Positions 9,195-18,095 of a stretch of DNA of 31,093 nt are shown here, one piece after another. The first letter of the stretch is position 1; each line of letters opens with the position of its first letter. The notes under the pieces are model-generated. The model saw only the letters and a program-made list of their open reading frames with translations, was not told the DNA's origin and did not search any database. The position numbers were made by a program, and so were the translations under genes. Source of the DNA: Chitinophagaceae bacterium (GTDB lineage Bacteria; Bacteroidota; Bacteroidia; Chitinophagales; Chitinophagaceae); assembly GCA_947472635.1 (NCBI GenBank), contig CANJDY010000004.1, forward strand, positions 1-31,093, written 5' to 3'.

Positions 9195-12095
9195 TTACTG
9201 GTTGTGTATTTCGTGAAGAAATTCACTTAACGATTCGCCTGAATTCAATTGCAATTTTTTCCTAAGTCGGTAACGACTGATTTCCACTCCCCTTACTGCA
9301 ATGTTCAATAACTGGGCAATTTCTTTGGAAGCAAGATTGAGTTGAATATAAGTGCATACCTTTAAATCGGTGTTAGTTAAACTGGGGAATTGCTTCTTTA
9401 GCTTTTTTAAAAAATCATTGTTTACTTCGTCGAAATGAGTGGCAAACTGTTCCCAGTTGGAATTGGTTTTTTCAATATCATTCACCAGTTGAATCGCTTT
9501 TTTTACATCGTGATTCCCCCCTGTTTTTTTGTACAAATGTTGCAGTTCACTTTTTACTTTTAATAGAGCATCAGTTCTTTCCACTAAATGCATGCTTGTA
9601 TCTACTAGCTCTCGGTTTTTATAAATCACCTCATTCATTAGTTGGTCATTCTGCAGTTTGATAATTTCTTTTTCATGCTGGTCAACTTCCAGTTGGTGAA
9701 TATAGATTAACCTTTTTTGCTCATCTTCAAACTTGATTTGTTGGGTAACCAGTTTTTTCTTTTGCCATTTGGCAATCCAGTAAAATACAGAAAGCAGCAG
9801 GAGGGTATAAAAGAGATAAGCCCAAAGGGTCTCGTACCAAGCGGGATTAATTACAAATCGGTAACTGATAGTTTTTGATTCATTGCCGAGGTTATCAACT
9901 GCCTTCACCTTAAATGTGTAGGAGCCATAGGGTAAATTGGTATATTCTTTTTCAGTTTTTGGAGATCTTGCAGACCACTTTTTGTCGAAGCCTATTAATT
10001 GGTAACTATACTCAATATTGTTCTGCAGACTGTATCCTGGCGAACTAAATTCAAAATGAAGCGAATTGTTACTGACAGGTATTTTTACTATAGCGTCTTT
10101 ACTTAATTCATAGTCTATATTACCTAGCTGGTTGCTATGGCCTCCGAAAATGATGCTATCCGTCTTCCCAAATGCTTTTGCCTGAGCAAGTAAAATATTG
10201 AGTGTTGGAAGGTTTGCTATATATTTTTCATAGTTAAGATGGATAATTCCATTATCGGCTCCGATAAAAACATTTTGTTTGGAAAAAGGGTTGATGTTTT
10301 CAAATCCAGCTAGTATTTTTCCCGTTAGTTCAGGGAAATAATGAATTTGAAAAGTGTTATTGGAGTTGGAAAAATGAACTACCCCTATTTTTTTATCACT
10401 ACAAAACCAAATGTTACCTTCTTCATCTTCTTTTAGGTATTGAATAGCCATCGGTCCAAATAGGTCAAATAATAGGGGAGAGGGAATAAATTTTTTACCC
10501 GAAGCATCCATTTCATAGATTCCTTTTTCTGTGGCAACTATAACCCTATTTTTTATTCTGAAAACAAAATTCCTTAATGTAGAAGGCAATCCATCTTTAT
10601 CGGAAAACAGTTGAGTGGAAAAAGACTTGTTGTCTGGACTGAATCGTAGTTTATAAATTCCTCTGTAGGGGTGAGAGGCCCAAATATCCTTATTATTGTC
10701 AATTGCGATAAAGCGGAATGATTCATATATTCCCTTAGATTCGAAATTATTGAAATAGTTGTTTCCAGTAAATTCAAGAATGCTAATTCCTGAATAGCTT
10801 CCTGCCAAAATAGTTTTTGAGGGAGAGATGGACGAGGTGGGTAAAAAAAGCCAGACACCTGCATCGTGGGTTAATTGAATGGCTTCATTGTTTTGAATTA
10901 AATAACTTCCATTGTGGTGACCAAGTAAAAGCTGATGATTCACTTCATCTAGCCGCCAGTTTTGCCCCTCTGTATTTTTTATAAAGGAAAAATTCGCCTT
11001 GGAAAAGCTGAGGTCCTGGCTGTTAGCCGAAAGGGGGGCTGAATAAGCTCCGTATGAAGTGGCAATGTACAGCTGGTGATTGAATACTCGAGCCGAATAG
11101 CCGGAAAGGTCATTGTCTTTATTAGGCTTTATGTATTTAATGGCAGAATTATAGGCAATTAAACTGATGCCATTATCCAAGCCTGTCCATAAATTTTTAT
11201 CTCTATCTAGAAAAATACTGATTATATTATTATTTTGAAGACCATCTTGGATGGCAATTTTTTGAATAATTTGCCCAGCAAAATTAATTACCATACAACC
11301 ATCAGAAGAGGTGCCTGCTATAAATTCTGTAGCATTGATTTTTTCAAATGAAAAAACATGACTCTTGATAAAGAGTTGATCTGCTTCTGTGTGTTTTTTA
11401 GTAAGAATGCCTTTGTAAAATATAAACAAGCCATTATCTAGGGAGCTAATCAAAAGGCTGTCATTTTTTAATGGAATCAGGCCGGTGATTTCAAAGTTTG
11501 GAATGGATCCAGGCATACAGAGAGGCTCCCATTGGTTATTTACGAATTGTAATAACCCTCTATCTTTATCCTGTGCAAATAGTTTATCACCTGTTGATTT
11601 CATATACTGCCAGCCTCTAATGGCATGGTATGACTGAATAACTTGGTTTTTATATTCAAAGATCATATCCCAGGTTCTAAAGAAAACTGACCCTTTATAA
11701 AACTCAATATCCCAAACGTCGGTAAATTTCCTGGATTGAACAGGAATTAGGTTTTTTAATGAGTGGTATTGTAAAATACCCTGCTCATTAGGGGAGTAAT
11801 AGCCAATTTCATCTTGGCCGCCAGCATAAATCCTGTTGTCGTCAATAGCGATGGAACGTAAAATACTTTTATTTGGCTGGGGGTATATTTTCCAATAGCT
11901 TCCATCATAAGTGAGCAGCCCGTCATTATTGGCAAAATACATTCGCCCCCATTTGTCTTGTTTGATATCCCAGGTTTGCCTGCCCCCGTGAAATGCAAGA
12001 TTATTAAAATTGTCGATTTTCGGCAGGCCAATCGTGTTTTGGCTATTTGCCTTTAAATATCCTATTGCTAATATTAATAGAATGCAATTTTTCAT
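9195..12095 (-). CDS. Membrane-spanning PUL regulator: propeller, Y_Y_Y, LuxR-type HTH
   Basis: This 966-residue protein appears to sense a ligand in the periplasm and bind DNA in the cytoplasm through one polypeptide. In order it has a signal peptide (to about residue 20), two-component-regulator-type propeller repeats (about 30-640; for example WDIKQDKWGRMYFANNDGLLTYDG), and a Y_Y_Y domain (about 675-750, with IEYSYQLIGFDKKWS and LPYGSYTFKVKAVD). A single membrane helix follows (about 755-773), then a charged coiled coil (about 775-890) and a C-terminal LuxR/GerE-like helix-turn-helix (about 905-950, with LTNTDLKVCTYIQLNLASKEIAQLL). There is no histidine kinase or receiver domain, so it is not a classical hybrid two-component system. 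It diverges from susC across 175 bp, which points to local control of the PUL. The target and ligand are inferred. Confidence 0.88.
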   Translation of the reverse strand: MKNCILLILAIGYLKANSQNTIGLPKIDNFNNLAFHGGRQTWDIKQDKWGRMYFANNDGLLTYDGSYWKIYPQPNKSILRSIAIDDNRIYAGGQDEIGYYSPNEQGILQYHSLKNLIPVQSRKFTDVWDIEFYKGSVFFRTWDMIFEYKNQVIQSYHAIRGWQYMKSTGDKLFAQDKDRGLLQFVNNQWEPLCMPGSIPNFEITGLIPLKNDSLLISSLDNGLFIFYKGILTKKHTEADQLFIKSHVFSFEKINATEFIAGTSSDGCMVINFAGQIIQKIAIQDGLQNNNIISIFLDRDKNLWTGLDNGISLIAYNSAIKYIKPNKDNDLSGYSARVFNHQLYIATSYGAYSAPLSANSQDLSFSKANFSFIKNTEGQNWRLDEVNHQLLLGHHNGSYLIQNNEAIQLTHDAGVWLFLPTSSISPSKTILAGSYSGISILEFTGNNYFNNFESKGIYESFRFIAIDNNKDIWASHPYRGIYKLRFSPDNKSFSTQLFSDKDGLPSTLRNFVFRIKNRVIVATEKGIYEMDASGKKFIPSPLLFDLFGPMAIQYLKEDEEGNIWFCSDKKIGVVHFSNSNNTFQIHYFPELTGKILAGFENINPFSKQNVFIGADNGIIHLNYEKYIANLPTLNILLAQAKAFGKTDSIIFGGHSNQLGNIDYELSKDAIVKIPVSNNSLHFEFSSPGYSLQNNIEYSYQLIGFDKKWSARSPKTEKEYTNLPYGSYTFKVKAVDNLGNESKTISYRFVINPAWYETLWAYLFYTLLLLSVFYWIAKWQKKKLVTQQIKFEDEQKRLIYIHQLEVDQHEKEIIKLQNDQLMNEVIYKNRELVDTSMHLVERTDALLKVKSELQHLYKKTGGNHDVKKAIQLVNDIEKTNSNWEQFATHFDEVNNDFLKKLKKQFPSLTNTDLKVCTYIQLNLASKEIAQLLNIAVRGVEISRYRLRKKLQLNSGESLSEFLHEIHNQ

Positions 12096-12270
12096 TTATC
12101 AAAGATAAAATTATGTTTGATGTAATAATGATGTATTTTATTGTTATTGATAATCAATTAGTTAACTATTATTGATGTATTATAGATGAGGTATTTTGGA
12201 TTGAAGTGGATTTAGAAGGTCTAGTTTTGGACACGATTAATTGTTATTCAAACAAACCTAAAACTTGCGT
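12096..12270. promoter_or_regulatory. Divergent regulator/susC control region with TGATGTAwT repeats
   Basis: The 175-bp, very AT-rich region contains three copies of TGATGTA(A/T)T in the same direction, at 12118-12126, 12129-12137 and 12173-12181. Their start offsets are 11 and 44 bp, so all would face the same side of the helix. Two palindromes lie between the second and third copies: TTGATAATCAA (12147-12157) and TAGTTAACTA (12159-12168). These are candidate binding sites for the divergently encoded regulator (inference). Confidence 0.5.
12201..12229 (+). promoter_or_regulatory. Bacteroidota-type promoter for susC
   Basis: TTG at 12201-12203, an 18-bp spacer, and TAGTTTTG at 12222-12229 fit the -33/-7 consensus. 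Transcription would start near 12235, about 35 nt before the susC ATG at 12271. The nearest direct repeat (12173-12181) ends about 20 bp upstream of the -33 element, a position suited to an activator. Confidence 0.58.
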
Positions 12271-15200
12271 ATGAAAAAAATCTTCAAGGGGGTGCTCCTA
12301 TCACTCTTATTTTTAATTGCCACCACATCCTGGGCTCAAAACAAAACTGTTTCGGGTAGGGTTACCGGAGAAAAAGGAAGTCCGGTTTTCAATGCATCTA
12401 TAGTAGCCAATAAAACTAAATTGGGTACTAGCACCAATGAAAAAGGTGAATTTTCTATTTCTGTTCCTGCTGCTGCAACAACACTTACCATATCTTCTAT
12501 TGGGTATGAATCCAAAGAGGTAGCAATTACAGCTGGCCCCTTATCTATTTCTCTTACTGTATCAGAAGCTAAATTGGATGAAGTGGTAGTGGTAGGTTAT
12601 GGTACACAAAAAAAGAGTGTCGTTACCGGTGCTATTTCAAGTGTAAAAGCAAAGGATCTTGAAAAAGTGCCTAGTGGTAGAATTGAACAGGCATTACAAG
12701 GAAGGGTTGCCGGCGTTACGGTTGCTCAAAATTCTGGACAGCCGGGTTCTCCCTCAAAAATATTAATCAGGGGGGTTACTACATTTGGAGACGGAGGTAA
12801 TAATCCGCTTTGGGTAGTAGATGGAGTAGTAGTAGATGCAGGGGGAATTGGTTACCTGAATCAATCTGATATAGAATCAATAGAAGTGTTGAAAGATGCC
12901 TCTTCAGCCTCCATTTATGGAACACGTGCTGCAAGTGGTGTAATTATGGTAAGTACCAAAAAAGGAAAGTCAGGTAAGCTAGCGATAAGTTACAATGGCT
13001 TTTATGGTACATCTGCACCGGCCAAAATGCTTGATTTATTAAATGCAACCCAGTATGGTGCTTTATTAAATGAAAGGTCTGTTGCCGGTGGAGGAAATGT
13101 TGTATTTCCTAACTTAGGTATTTTAGGAGTTGGAACCGATTGGCAAAAAGCCATTTTTAATAATGGTGCTCATCGCTATTCACATGAAATTGGCATGAGC
13201 GGTGGTACGGATAAATCTACTTTTTACCTTTCATTTGGTATCCAAGACCAACAAGGGATTGTAGCCTCTGAAATTTCAAATTATAACAGAAAAAATATCC
13301 GGTTAAACGCTACTCATAAATTATCAAAAGTATTTACGTTTGGCGAAACAGTTGGTTATTCTCATGTAAACGCTGTTGGATTGGGTAATACGAATAGTGA
13401 ATTTGGCGGTCCATTAAGTTCTGCTATTAACCTTGATCCAACTACACCTTTGGTGGTAACAGATCCACTTATTTCCAATGCAGCTCCTTATAGTGTGAAT
13501 GCTGTTGTTAGAAATGCGAGTGGCAATCCTTACGGTATTTCTTCTATAGTGGGACAAGAAATGACTAACCCGCTTGCTTATATCCAGACAAGATTAGGGG
13601 CTTACAGTTGGTCGGACGATATCGTTGGAAATTCCTTCGTAGAAGCAGCTATTAACAAGGATATTAAAGTTAGGTCAACCCTGGGTGCTAAATTAGCGTA
13701 TTGGGGAGCCGAGGGATTTACTCCAGTAAATTTCTTAAGTGCCACTTCTAGTACCCTTCAGAATAATTTTGGAAAATCAATTAACAATGTATTTAATTGG
13801 AATATTGAAAATACCATTACCTACACTAAAAAAATAGCAGCCCATGACATCACCTTATTGGTAGGTCAGGGAGCTTATGTAGAAAGTATTGGAGGTGGAT
13901 CGGGACTTACTTATTTCAATTTACCGATTAGTACTTACAAGGATGCTTCATTTAATTTCAGTATTCCTTCTACCAGTATTAATGCAAGCGCATTTGACTT
14001 TACTCAGCATAAATTATCCTCTTTATTTTCCAGGGTAAATTATAACTTTCAAGAAAAATATTTATTCACAGGGATTATTCGCCGTGATGGTTCTTCAAGA
14101 TTTGGATTAAATAATAAATTTGGTGTGTTCCCTGCAGTTTCTGCAGGCTGGATTGTATCGAAAGAAAATTTTTGGAAAACCAATTCGATCGTCAATCAAT
14201 TAAAAGTTAGAGGCGGTTATGGTAAAGTTGGAAACGATGCCATTGGTGATTTTGGCTATCTTTCTATTGTGCAAGGTGGTTATAACTATACCATGGGTAA
14301 TGCCGGTTTAATTACTACTGGATATGCTCCAAAAACCTTGGATAATCCAGATTTGCGTTGGGAAGAAACTACTCAAGCCAACATAGGTTTTGAAGCACAG
14401 TTATTCAATTCATTAAGTCTTACGGTAGACCTTTACAATAAAAAGACCAAGGGTATTTTACGTCCAATCAATATACCTGGTTATGTAGGTGTTTCATCAC
14501 TTCCAGTTGGGAATATTGCAGATATGGAAAACAGTGGATTAGAAGTTGAATTGGGCTATCGTAAAAAAATTGGCCAGTTTAATTTTTCTGCCAATGGTAA
14601 TGTTGCCTATCTAAAAAATAAAGTTACCTATGTAGCTGCCGATGCAAATTATATTTCTGGCGATGCTTCTTTTCAATCGATGGGCGCGGTCACTAGAACA
14701 CAGGTTGGGCAATCGTACAACTCTTTTTATGGTTTTCAAAAATCAGGCATTTTCCAATCTACCGCTGAGGTAAACGCCTATGCCAATTCAGCTGGAGTAC
14801 TGATTCAGCCTACTGCAAAGCCAGGCGATTTTCGTTGGGCTGATACAGATGGAGATGGTAAAATCACAGACAATGATAAAGTTTTCTTAGGTAGCAATAT
14901 TCCTGCCTACACTTTTGGTTTGACCTTATCTTTAGAATACAAGGGATTTGACTTGATGGTGTTTGGTCAGGGATCTGCTGGAAGTAAAATTTTCCAAGGC
15001 TTACGTCGTTTAGATATTGGTAACTCTAATTATCAATCAAAAGCAATGGGTCGTTGGACAGGGGCAGGAACTTCTACCGATTATCCTCGTTTAACCAGTG
15101 ATGACGCCAATGGCAACTTCGGAAAAATGTCAGATTTTTATTTAGAAAAGGGAGATTACCTGCGTCTTAAAATAGTACAATTGGGCTATACCTTACCAAT

Positions 15201-15384
15201 CAATAAAATGCTAACAAAAATAGGAGCCAATAAATTACGCTTCTATGCTACTGCCGAAAATTTATTAACGCTTACAAATTACACCGGATATGATCCAGAA
15301 ATTGGTGGAGGTGTATTGGGAATTGACAAAGGGGTATATCCTCAGGCACGTTCATTTATATTTGGAGCTCAACTACAATTTTAA
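12271..15384 (+). CDS. SusC-like TonB-dependent outer-membrane glycan transporter
   Basis: The 1037-residue protein imports oligosaccharides across the outer membrane together with its SusD partner, using TonB energy. The signal peptide ends near AWAQ (about residue 23). A carboxypeptidase-D-regulatory-like domain covers about 26-100. The DEVVVVGYG segment (103-111) is the SusC hallmark and is followed by the plug domain (ALQGRVAGVTV, ILIRGVTTFGDGGNNPLWVVDG, IESIEVLKDASSASIYGTRAASGVIMVSTKKG). A large beta-barrel ends in phenylalanine (FGAQLQF), as outer-membrane barrels do. The ATG at 12271 is preferred to the TTG two codons upstream. susD follows after 19 nt. Confidence 0.96.
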   Translation: MKKIFKGVLLSLLFLIATTSWAQNKTVSGRVTGEKGSPVFNASIVANKTKLGTSTNEKGEFSISVPAAATTLTISSIGYESKEVAITAGPLSISLTVSEAKLDEVVVVGYGTQKKSVVTGAISSVKAKDLEKVPSGRIEQALQGRVAGVTVAQNSGQPGSPSKILIRGVTTFGDGGNNPLWVVDGVVVDAGGIGYLNQSDIESIEVLKDASSASIYGTRAASGVIMVSTKKGKSGKLAISYNGFYGTSAPAKMLDLLNATQYGALLNERSVAGGGNVVFPNLGILGVGTDWQKAIFNNGAHRYSHEIGMSGGTDKSTFYLSFGIQDQQGIVASEISNYNRKNIRLNATHKLSKVFTFGETVGYSHVNAVGLGNTNSEFGGPLSSAINLDPTTPLVVTDPLISNAAPYSVNAVVRNASGNPYGISSIVGQEMTNPLAYIQTRLGAYSWSDDIVGNSFVEAAINKDIKVRSTLGAKLAYWGAEGFTPVNFLSATSSTLQNNFGKSINNVFNWNIENTITYTKKIAAHDITLLVGQGAYVESIGGGSGLTYFNLPISTYKDASFNFSIPSTSINASAFDFTQHKLSSLFSRVNYNFQEKYLFTGIIRRDGSSRFGLNNKFGVFPAVSAGWIVSKENFWKTNSIVNQLKVRGGYGKVGNDAIGDFGYLSIVQGGYNYTMGNAGLITTGYAPKTLDNPDLRWEETTQANIGFEAQLFNSLSLTVDLYNKKTKGILRPINIPGYVGVSSLPVGNIADMENSGLEVELGYRKKIGQFNFSANGNVAYLKNKVTYVAADANYISGDASFQSMGAVTRTQVGQSYNSFYGFQKSGIFQSTAEVNAYANSAGVLIQPTAKPGDFRWADTDGDGKITDNDKVFLGSNIPAYTFGLTLSLEYKGFDLMVFGQGSAGSKIFQGLRRLDIGNSNYQSKAMGRWTGAGTSTDYPRLTSDDANGNFGKMSDFYLEKGDYLRLKIVQLGYTLPINKMLTKIGANKLRFYATAENLLTLTNYTGYDPEIGGGVLGIDKGVYPQARSFIFGAQLQF

Positions 15385-15403
15385 TTTATTAAAAATATAA
15401 GTT

Positions 15404-16918
15404 ATGAAAAAAACACAAATTAATTACTTATTGATAGCAGGCGCAATGCTGGTTTCATTGGGATCCTGCAAAAAAGACTTTGTTGACATTTCGCCTAAGG
15501 GCCAGTTTCTTTCCGAGAACTATTATGCCGATAAAGATCAGGCTTTTGCAGCCTTGGTGGGCACCTATGATGGGGTACGTAAAAATTCGGGAGGTTTTGA
15601 AAACATGATTACGATGATGAATGCGGGTTCAGATGACCAACTAGCCGGTGGCGGTGGAGCTACGGATGGCGCAGGAATTCAGGGATTTTCAAATTACACG
15701 TTGAATGCAACGATTATGCCAGGTAGTTTCTGGAATGACCATTATCAAGGAATTTTCAGAGCGAATACCTTATTGGCGAAGTTGCCCAGTGTAACAATGG
15801 ATGCAACTCTTAAAGCAAGATTTGCTGCAGAGGCAAAAGCCTTGCGAGCGCTTTATTATTTTAATCTGGTAAGAATGTTTAAAAACATTCCCTTGCTTTT
15901 GGAGTCATTAACTGCTACCAATATGTATCAGGCCACCCAGGCCACTCCGGTAGCTGTGTATACCCAAATTGAAAAGGATTTGTCTGAAGCAATTGCAGTT
16001 TTGCCTACTTCTGTTCCAGGAGCTACAGAAGCCGGACGTTTTACAAAAGGAGCAGCACAAGCATTGTTAGGAAAAGTATATCTTTTTGAAAACAAAGCCA
16101 GTCTTGCAGCAGCTCAGTTTGCAGAAGTAAACGGAACACCGGGTGGTACCAGTCAATACGGATATCGTCTGTTAGCCAAATTCAGTGACCTTTGGGTAGT
16201 TGCTAATAAATTCAATACTGAATCAATTATAGAAGCTTGTCATACCAGTGTTGGAAATTCGGGTTGGGGTAACTGGGGAAGTGGAAGTGATGAGGGTAAT
16301 TCAGTAAATGTAATGGTAGGTCCTCGAAGTTATTCAAGGCCGGCAGTTTCTACTGCTGATAATATACCTTCCGGCTGGAGCTTCAATGTGTTTACACAGA
16401 ATTTTTATGATGCCATCAAATTAGATCCAAGATTTGCCGCTACCGTGTTTGATATGAAGGCACTGAAAGTAGCCGGTCAAGCGGATTATATTGACGGGTA
16501 CCAAAATACAGGGTATTTCTTAAATAAATTTTTACCACGACAAGCGGATGCTTCAACAGGTGGAGGAGATCAGGTATTAAACTACAAACAAGATACCTAT
16601 ATAATCAGATTGGCAGATACCTATTTAATGGAGGCAGAAGCATTGGGTGCAACGGGAGCAAGGGCACAAGCACTGTTAGATGCTGTAAGAGCTAGGGTTG
16701 GTCTAGCTCCTGTGACAGTTTCGTTAGCAGCTATAAAAGCTGAGCGCAGATTAGAACTGGCTGGAGAAGGACATCGCTTTTTTGATTTGGTAAGATGGAA
16801 TGATGCAGTTGCTAAATTGGCAAGCAGAGGATTTGTTGCAGGAAAGAGTGAAATATTTCCTATTCCGATTAGAGAATTACAGGGAACTAAGTTGGTACAA
16901 AATCCTAATTATAACTAA
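15404..16918 (+). CDS. SusD-like surface glycan-binding lipoprotein
   Basis: The 504-residue outer-membrane lipoprotein forms the lid on the SusC barrel and holds the glycan. The signal peptide ends in the lipobox SLGSC (Cys22), followed by KKDF, an acidic/lysine stretch like the surface-export signals of Bacteroidota lipoproteins. The tetratricopeptide-like first half contains AEAKALRALYYFNLVRMFKNIPLL. The C-terminal signature ERRLELAGEGHRFFDLVRWND is diagnostic for the SusD/RagB family. It is preceded by susC and followed after 14 nt by another lipoprotein gene, so all belong to one transcript. Substrate specificity cannot be read directly; the neighbouring enzymes point to a beta-glucan. 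Confidence 0.96.
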   Translation: MKKTQINYLLIAGAMLVSLGSCKKDFVDISPKGQFLSENYYADKDQAFAALVGTYDGVRKNSGGFENMITMMNAGSDDQLAGGGGATDGAGIQGFSNYTLNATIMPGSFWNDHYQGIFRANTLLAKLPSVTMDATLKARFAAEAKALRALYYFNLVRMFKNIPLLLESLTATNMYQATQATPVAVYTQIEKDLSEAIAVLPTSVPGATEAGRFTKGAAQALLGKVYLFENKASLAAAQFAEVNGTPGGTSQYGYRLLAKFSDLWVVANKFNTESIIEACHTSVGNSGWGNWGSGSDEGNSVNVMVGPRSYSRPAVSTADNIPSGWSFNVFTQNFYDAIKLDPRFAATVFDMKALKVAGQADYIDGYQNTGYFLNKFLPRQADASTGGGDQVLNYKQDTYIIRLADTYLMEAEALGATGARAQALLDAVRARVGLAPVTVSLAAIKAERRLELAGEGHRFFDLVRWNDAVAKLASRGFVAGKSEIFPIPIRELQGTKLVQNPNYN

Positions 16919-16932
16919 TTAAAATATTAAAC

Positions 16933-18075
16933 ATGAAGAATATAAAAATAACCTACGTCTTCGGATTGCTGTTACTAATGGCAACCAGTTGTTCTAAAAA
17001 AGAGGGTATTGATCAGGACCTTTCTTCTTTAAGTACTGCTGCTTCCGCAAATCTTGCCAAGATATTTGATATCAGCACTGATAATTCAGGAAATGTAAAA
17101 ATATCGCCTCTTGGTAATGGTGCATCCTCATTTTCCGTGGCCTATGGACATGGCACTGGGGCAAATGCAACATTAACGCCAGGAGGAAGTACAACGCATG
17201 CTTACCCAGAAGGAAGCTATACAGTATCTATCGTGTCAAAAGATATTGCCGGTCGTGAAACAAGCAACACGTATCCTTTATCGGTAACCTATATAGCTCC
17301 GGCTAGTTTGGTAGCAAACATCTCAAAAAATGCCAATGGTATTGCGGTAAAACCAACGGCACTTTATACAGCTTCCTTTTTGGTGTATTTTGGTGATGTA
17401 GCTAGCGAGGTGGGAACTCCTTGTGCTATAGGTGCAATGGTCAACCATCTCTATGCTGTTGCAGGAACTTATAGTGTTAAGGTTGTTGCGATAAGTGGAA
17501 ATGCTACTTACATTGGAGCAGCTAAAACAGAGGTAATTACAGCAACAGTTATTGGCCCTTTCACCTCGCCAGCATTTGCGATGCCAGTTTCTTTTGATGT
17601 TGCTGGAGCTAATTACTTTTTTGGATCGTTTGGAGGCGGACAATCTTTCTCAACAGTTGCTAATCCTAGTTCAACAGGCCTTAACACCACTGCGAGTGTA
17701 GGTAAATTTGTTAGAGGGTGGGATAACTGGAGTGGAACATATAGCCCATTGGATTTAAACATGGATTTTGGGACCACTAAAAAAATTAAACTGTTAGCTT
17801 ATAATCCTGATCCAGCGATGATTGGAATGAAATTAAATGTAGAATTGGAATCCTCATTAGGCGGCATTCCTGGAAATGGCGTTGGTGTTTTAAAAGTACC
17901 TTTTACAACATCAGGAGCATGGGAAGAGCTAGTCTTTGATTTCAGCACTGTAAGCCTACCTGCCAATTCTAAATTCGGGCAAATTGTTTTCAGATTCAAT
18001 GATGCTTATACAGGGGCAGGAGTAGGAGGACAATTTGCTACTTTTTATATTGACAACATTAGACTTACTAATTAA
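16933..18075 (+). CDS. SusE-position glycan-binding lipoprotein with PKD-like and CBM-like domains
   Basis: This 380-residue protein is the likely second surface glycan-binding protein (SGBP). The lipobox is ATSC (Cys20), followed by SKKEG. Two PKD-like beta-sandwich repeats follow (about 35-115 and 120-205), with the motifs AYGHGTGANAT...HAYPEGSYTVSIVSKD and VYFGDVASE...HLYAVAGTYSVKVVAI. The last 170 residues (from about FTSPAFAMPVSFD) look like a jelly-roll carbohydrate-binding module, with RGWDNWSG and a closing FATFYIDNIRLTN strand, as in family 4-like CBMs attached to Bacteroidota beta-glucanases. The place after susD and the tandem Ig-like domains ending in a binding domain fit a SusE/SGBP-B role. 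No catalytic motif is seen. Confidence 0.78.
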   Translation: MKNIKITYVFGLLLLMATSCSKKEGIDQDLSSLSTAASANLAKIFDISTDNSGNVKISPLGNGASSFSVAYGHGTGANATLTPGGSTTHAYPEGSYTVSIVSKDIAGRETSNTYPLSVTYIAPASLVANISKNANGIAVKPTALYTASFLVYFGDVASEVGTPCAIGAMVNHLYAVAGTYSVKVVAISGNATYIGAAKTEVITATVIGPFTSPAFAMPVSFDVAGANYFFGSFGGGQSFSTVANPSSTGLNTTASVGKFVRGWDNWSGTYSPLDLNMDFGTTKKIKLLAYNPDPAMIGMKLNVELESSLGGIPGNGVGVLKVPFTTSGAWEELVFDFSTVSLPANSKFGQIVFRFNDAYTGAGVGGQFATFYIDNIRLTN

Positions 18076-18095
18076 TAAATTTAAAATAAGATATC

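Noticed and set aside
12100..12107. TATCTTTG on the minus strand as promoter of the regulator gene
   Set aside because: It is a perfect -7 match but lies only 4 nt from the start codon and has no TTG at the right distance; a leaderless message is possible but not supported well enough to list.
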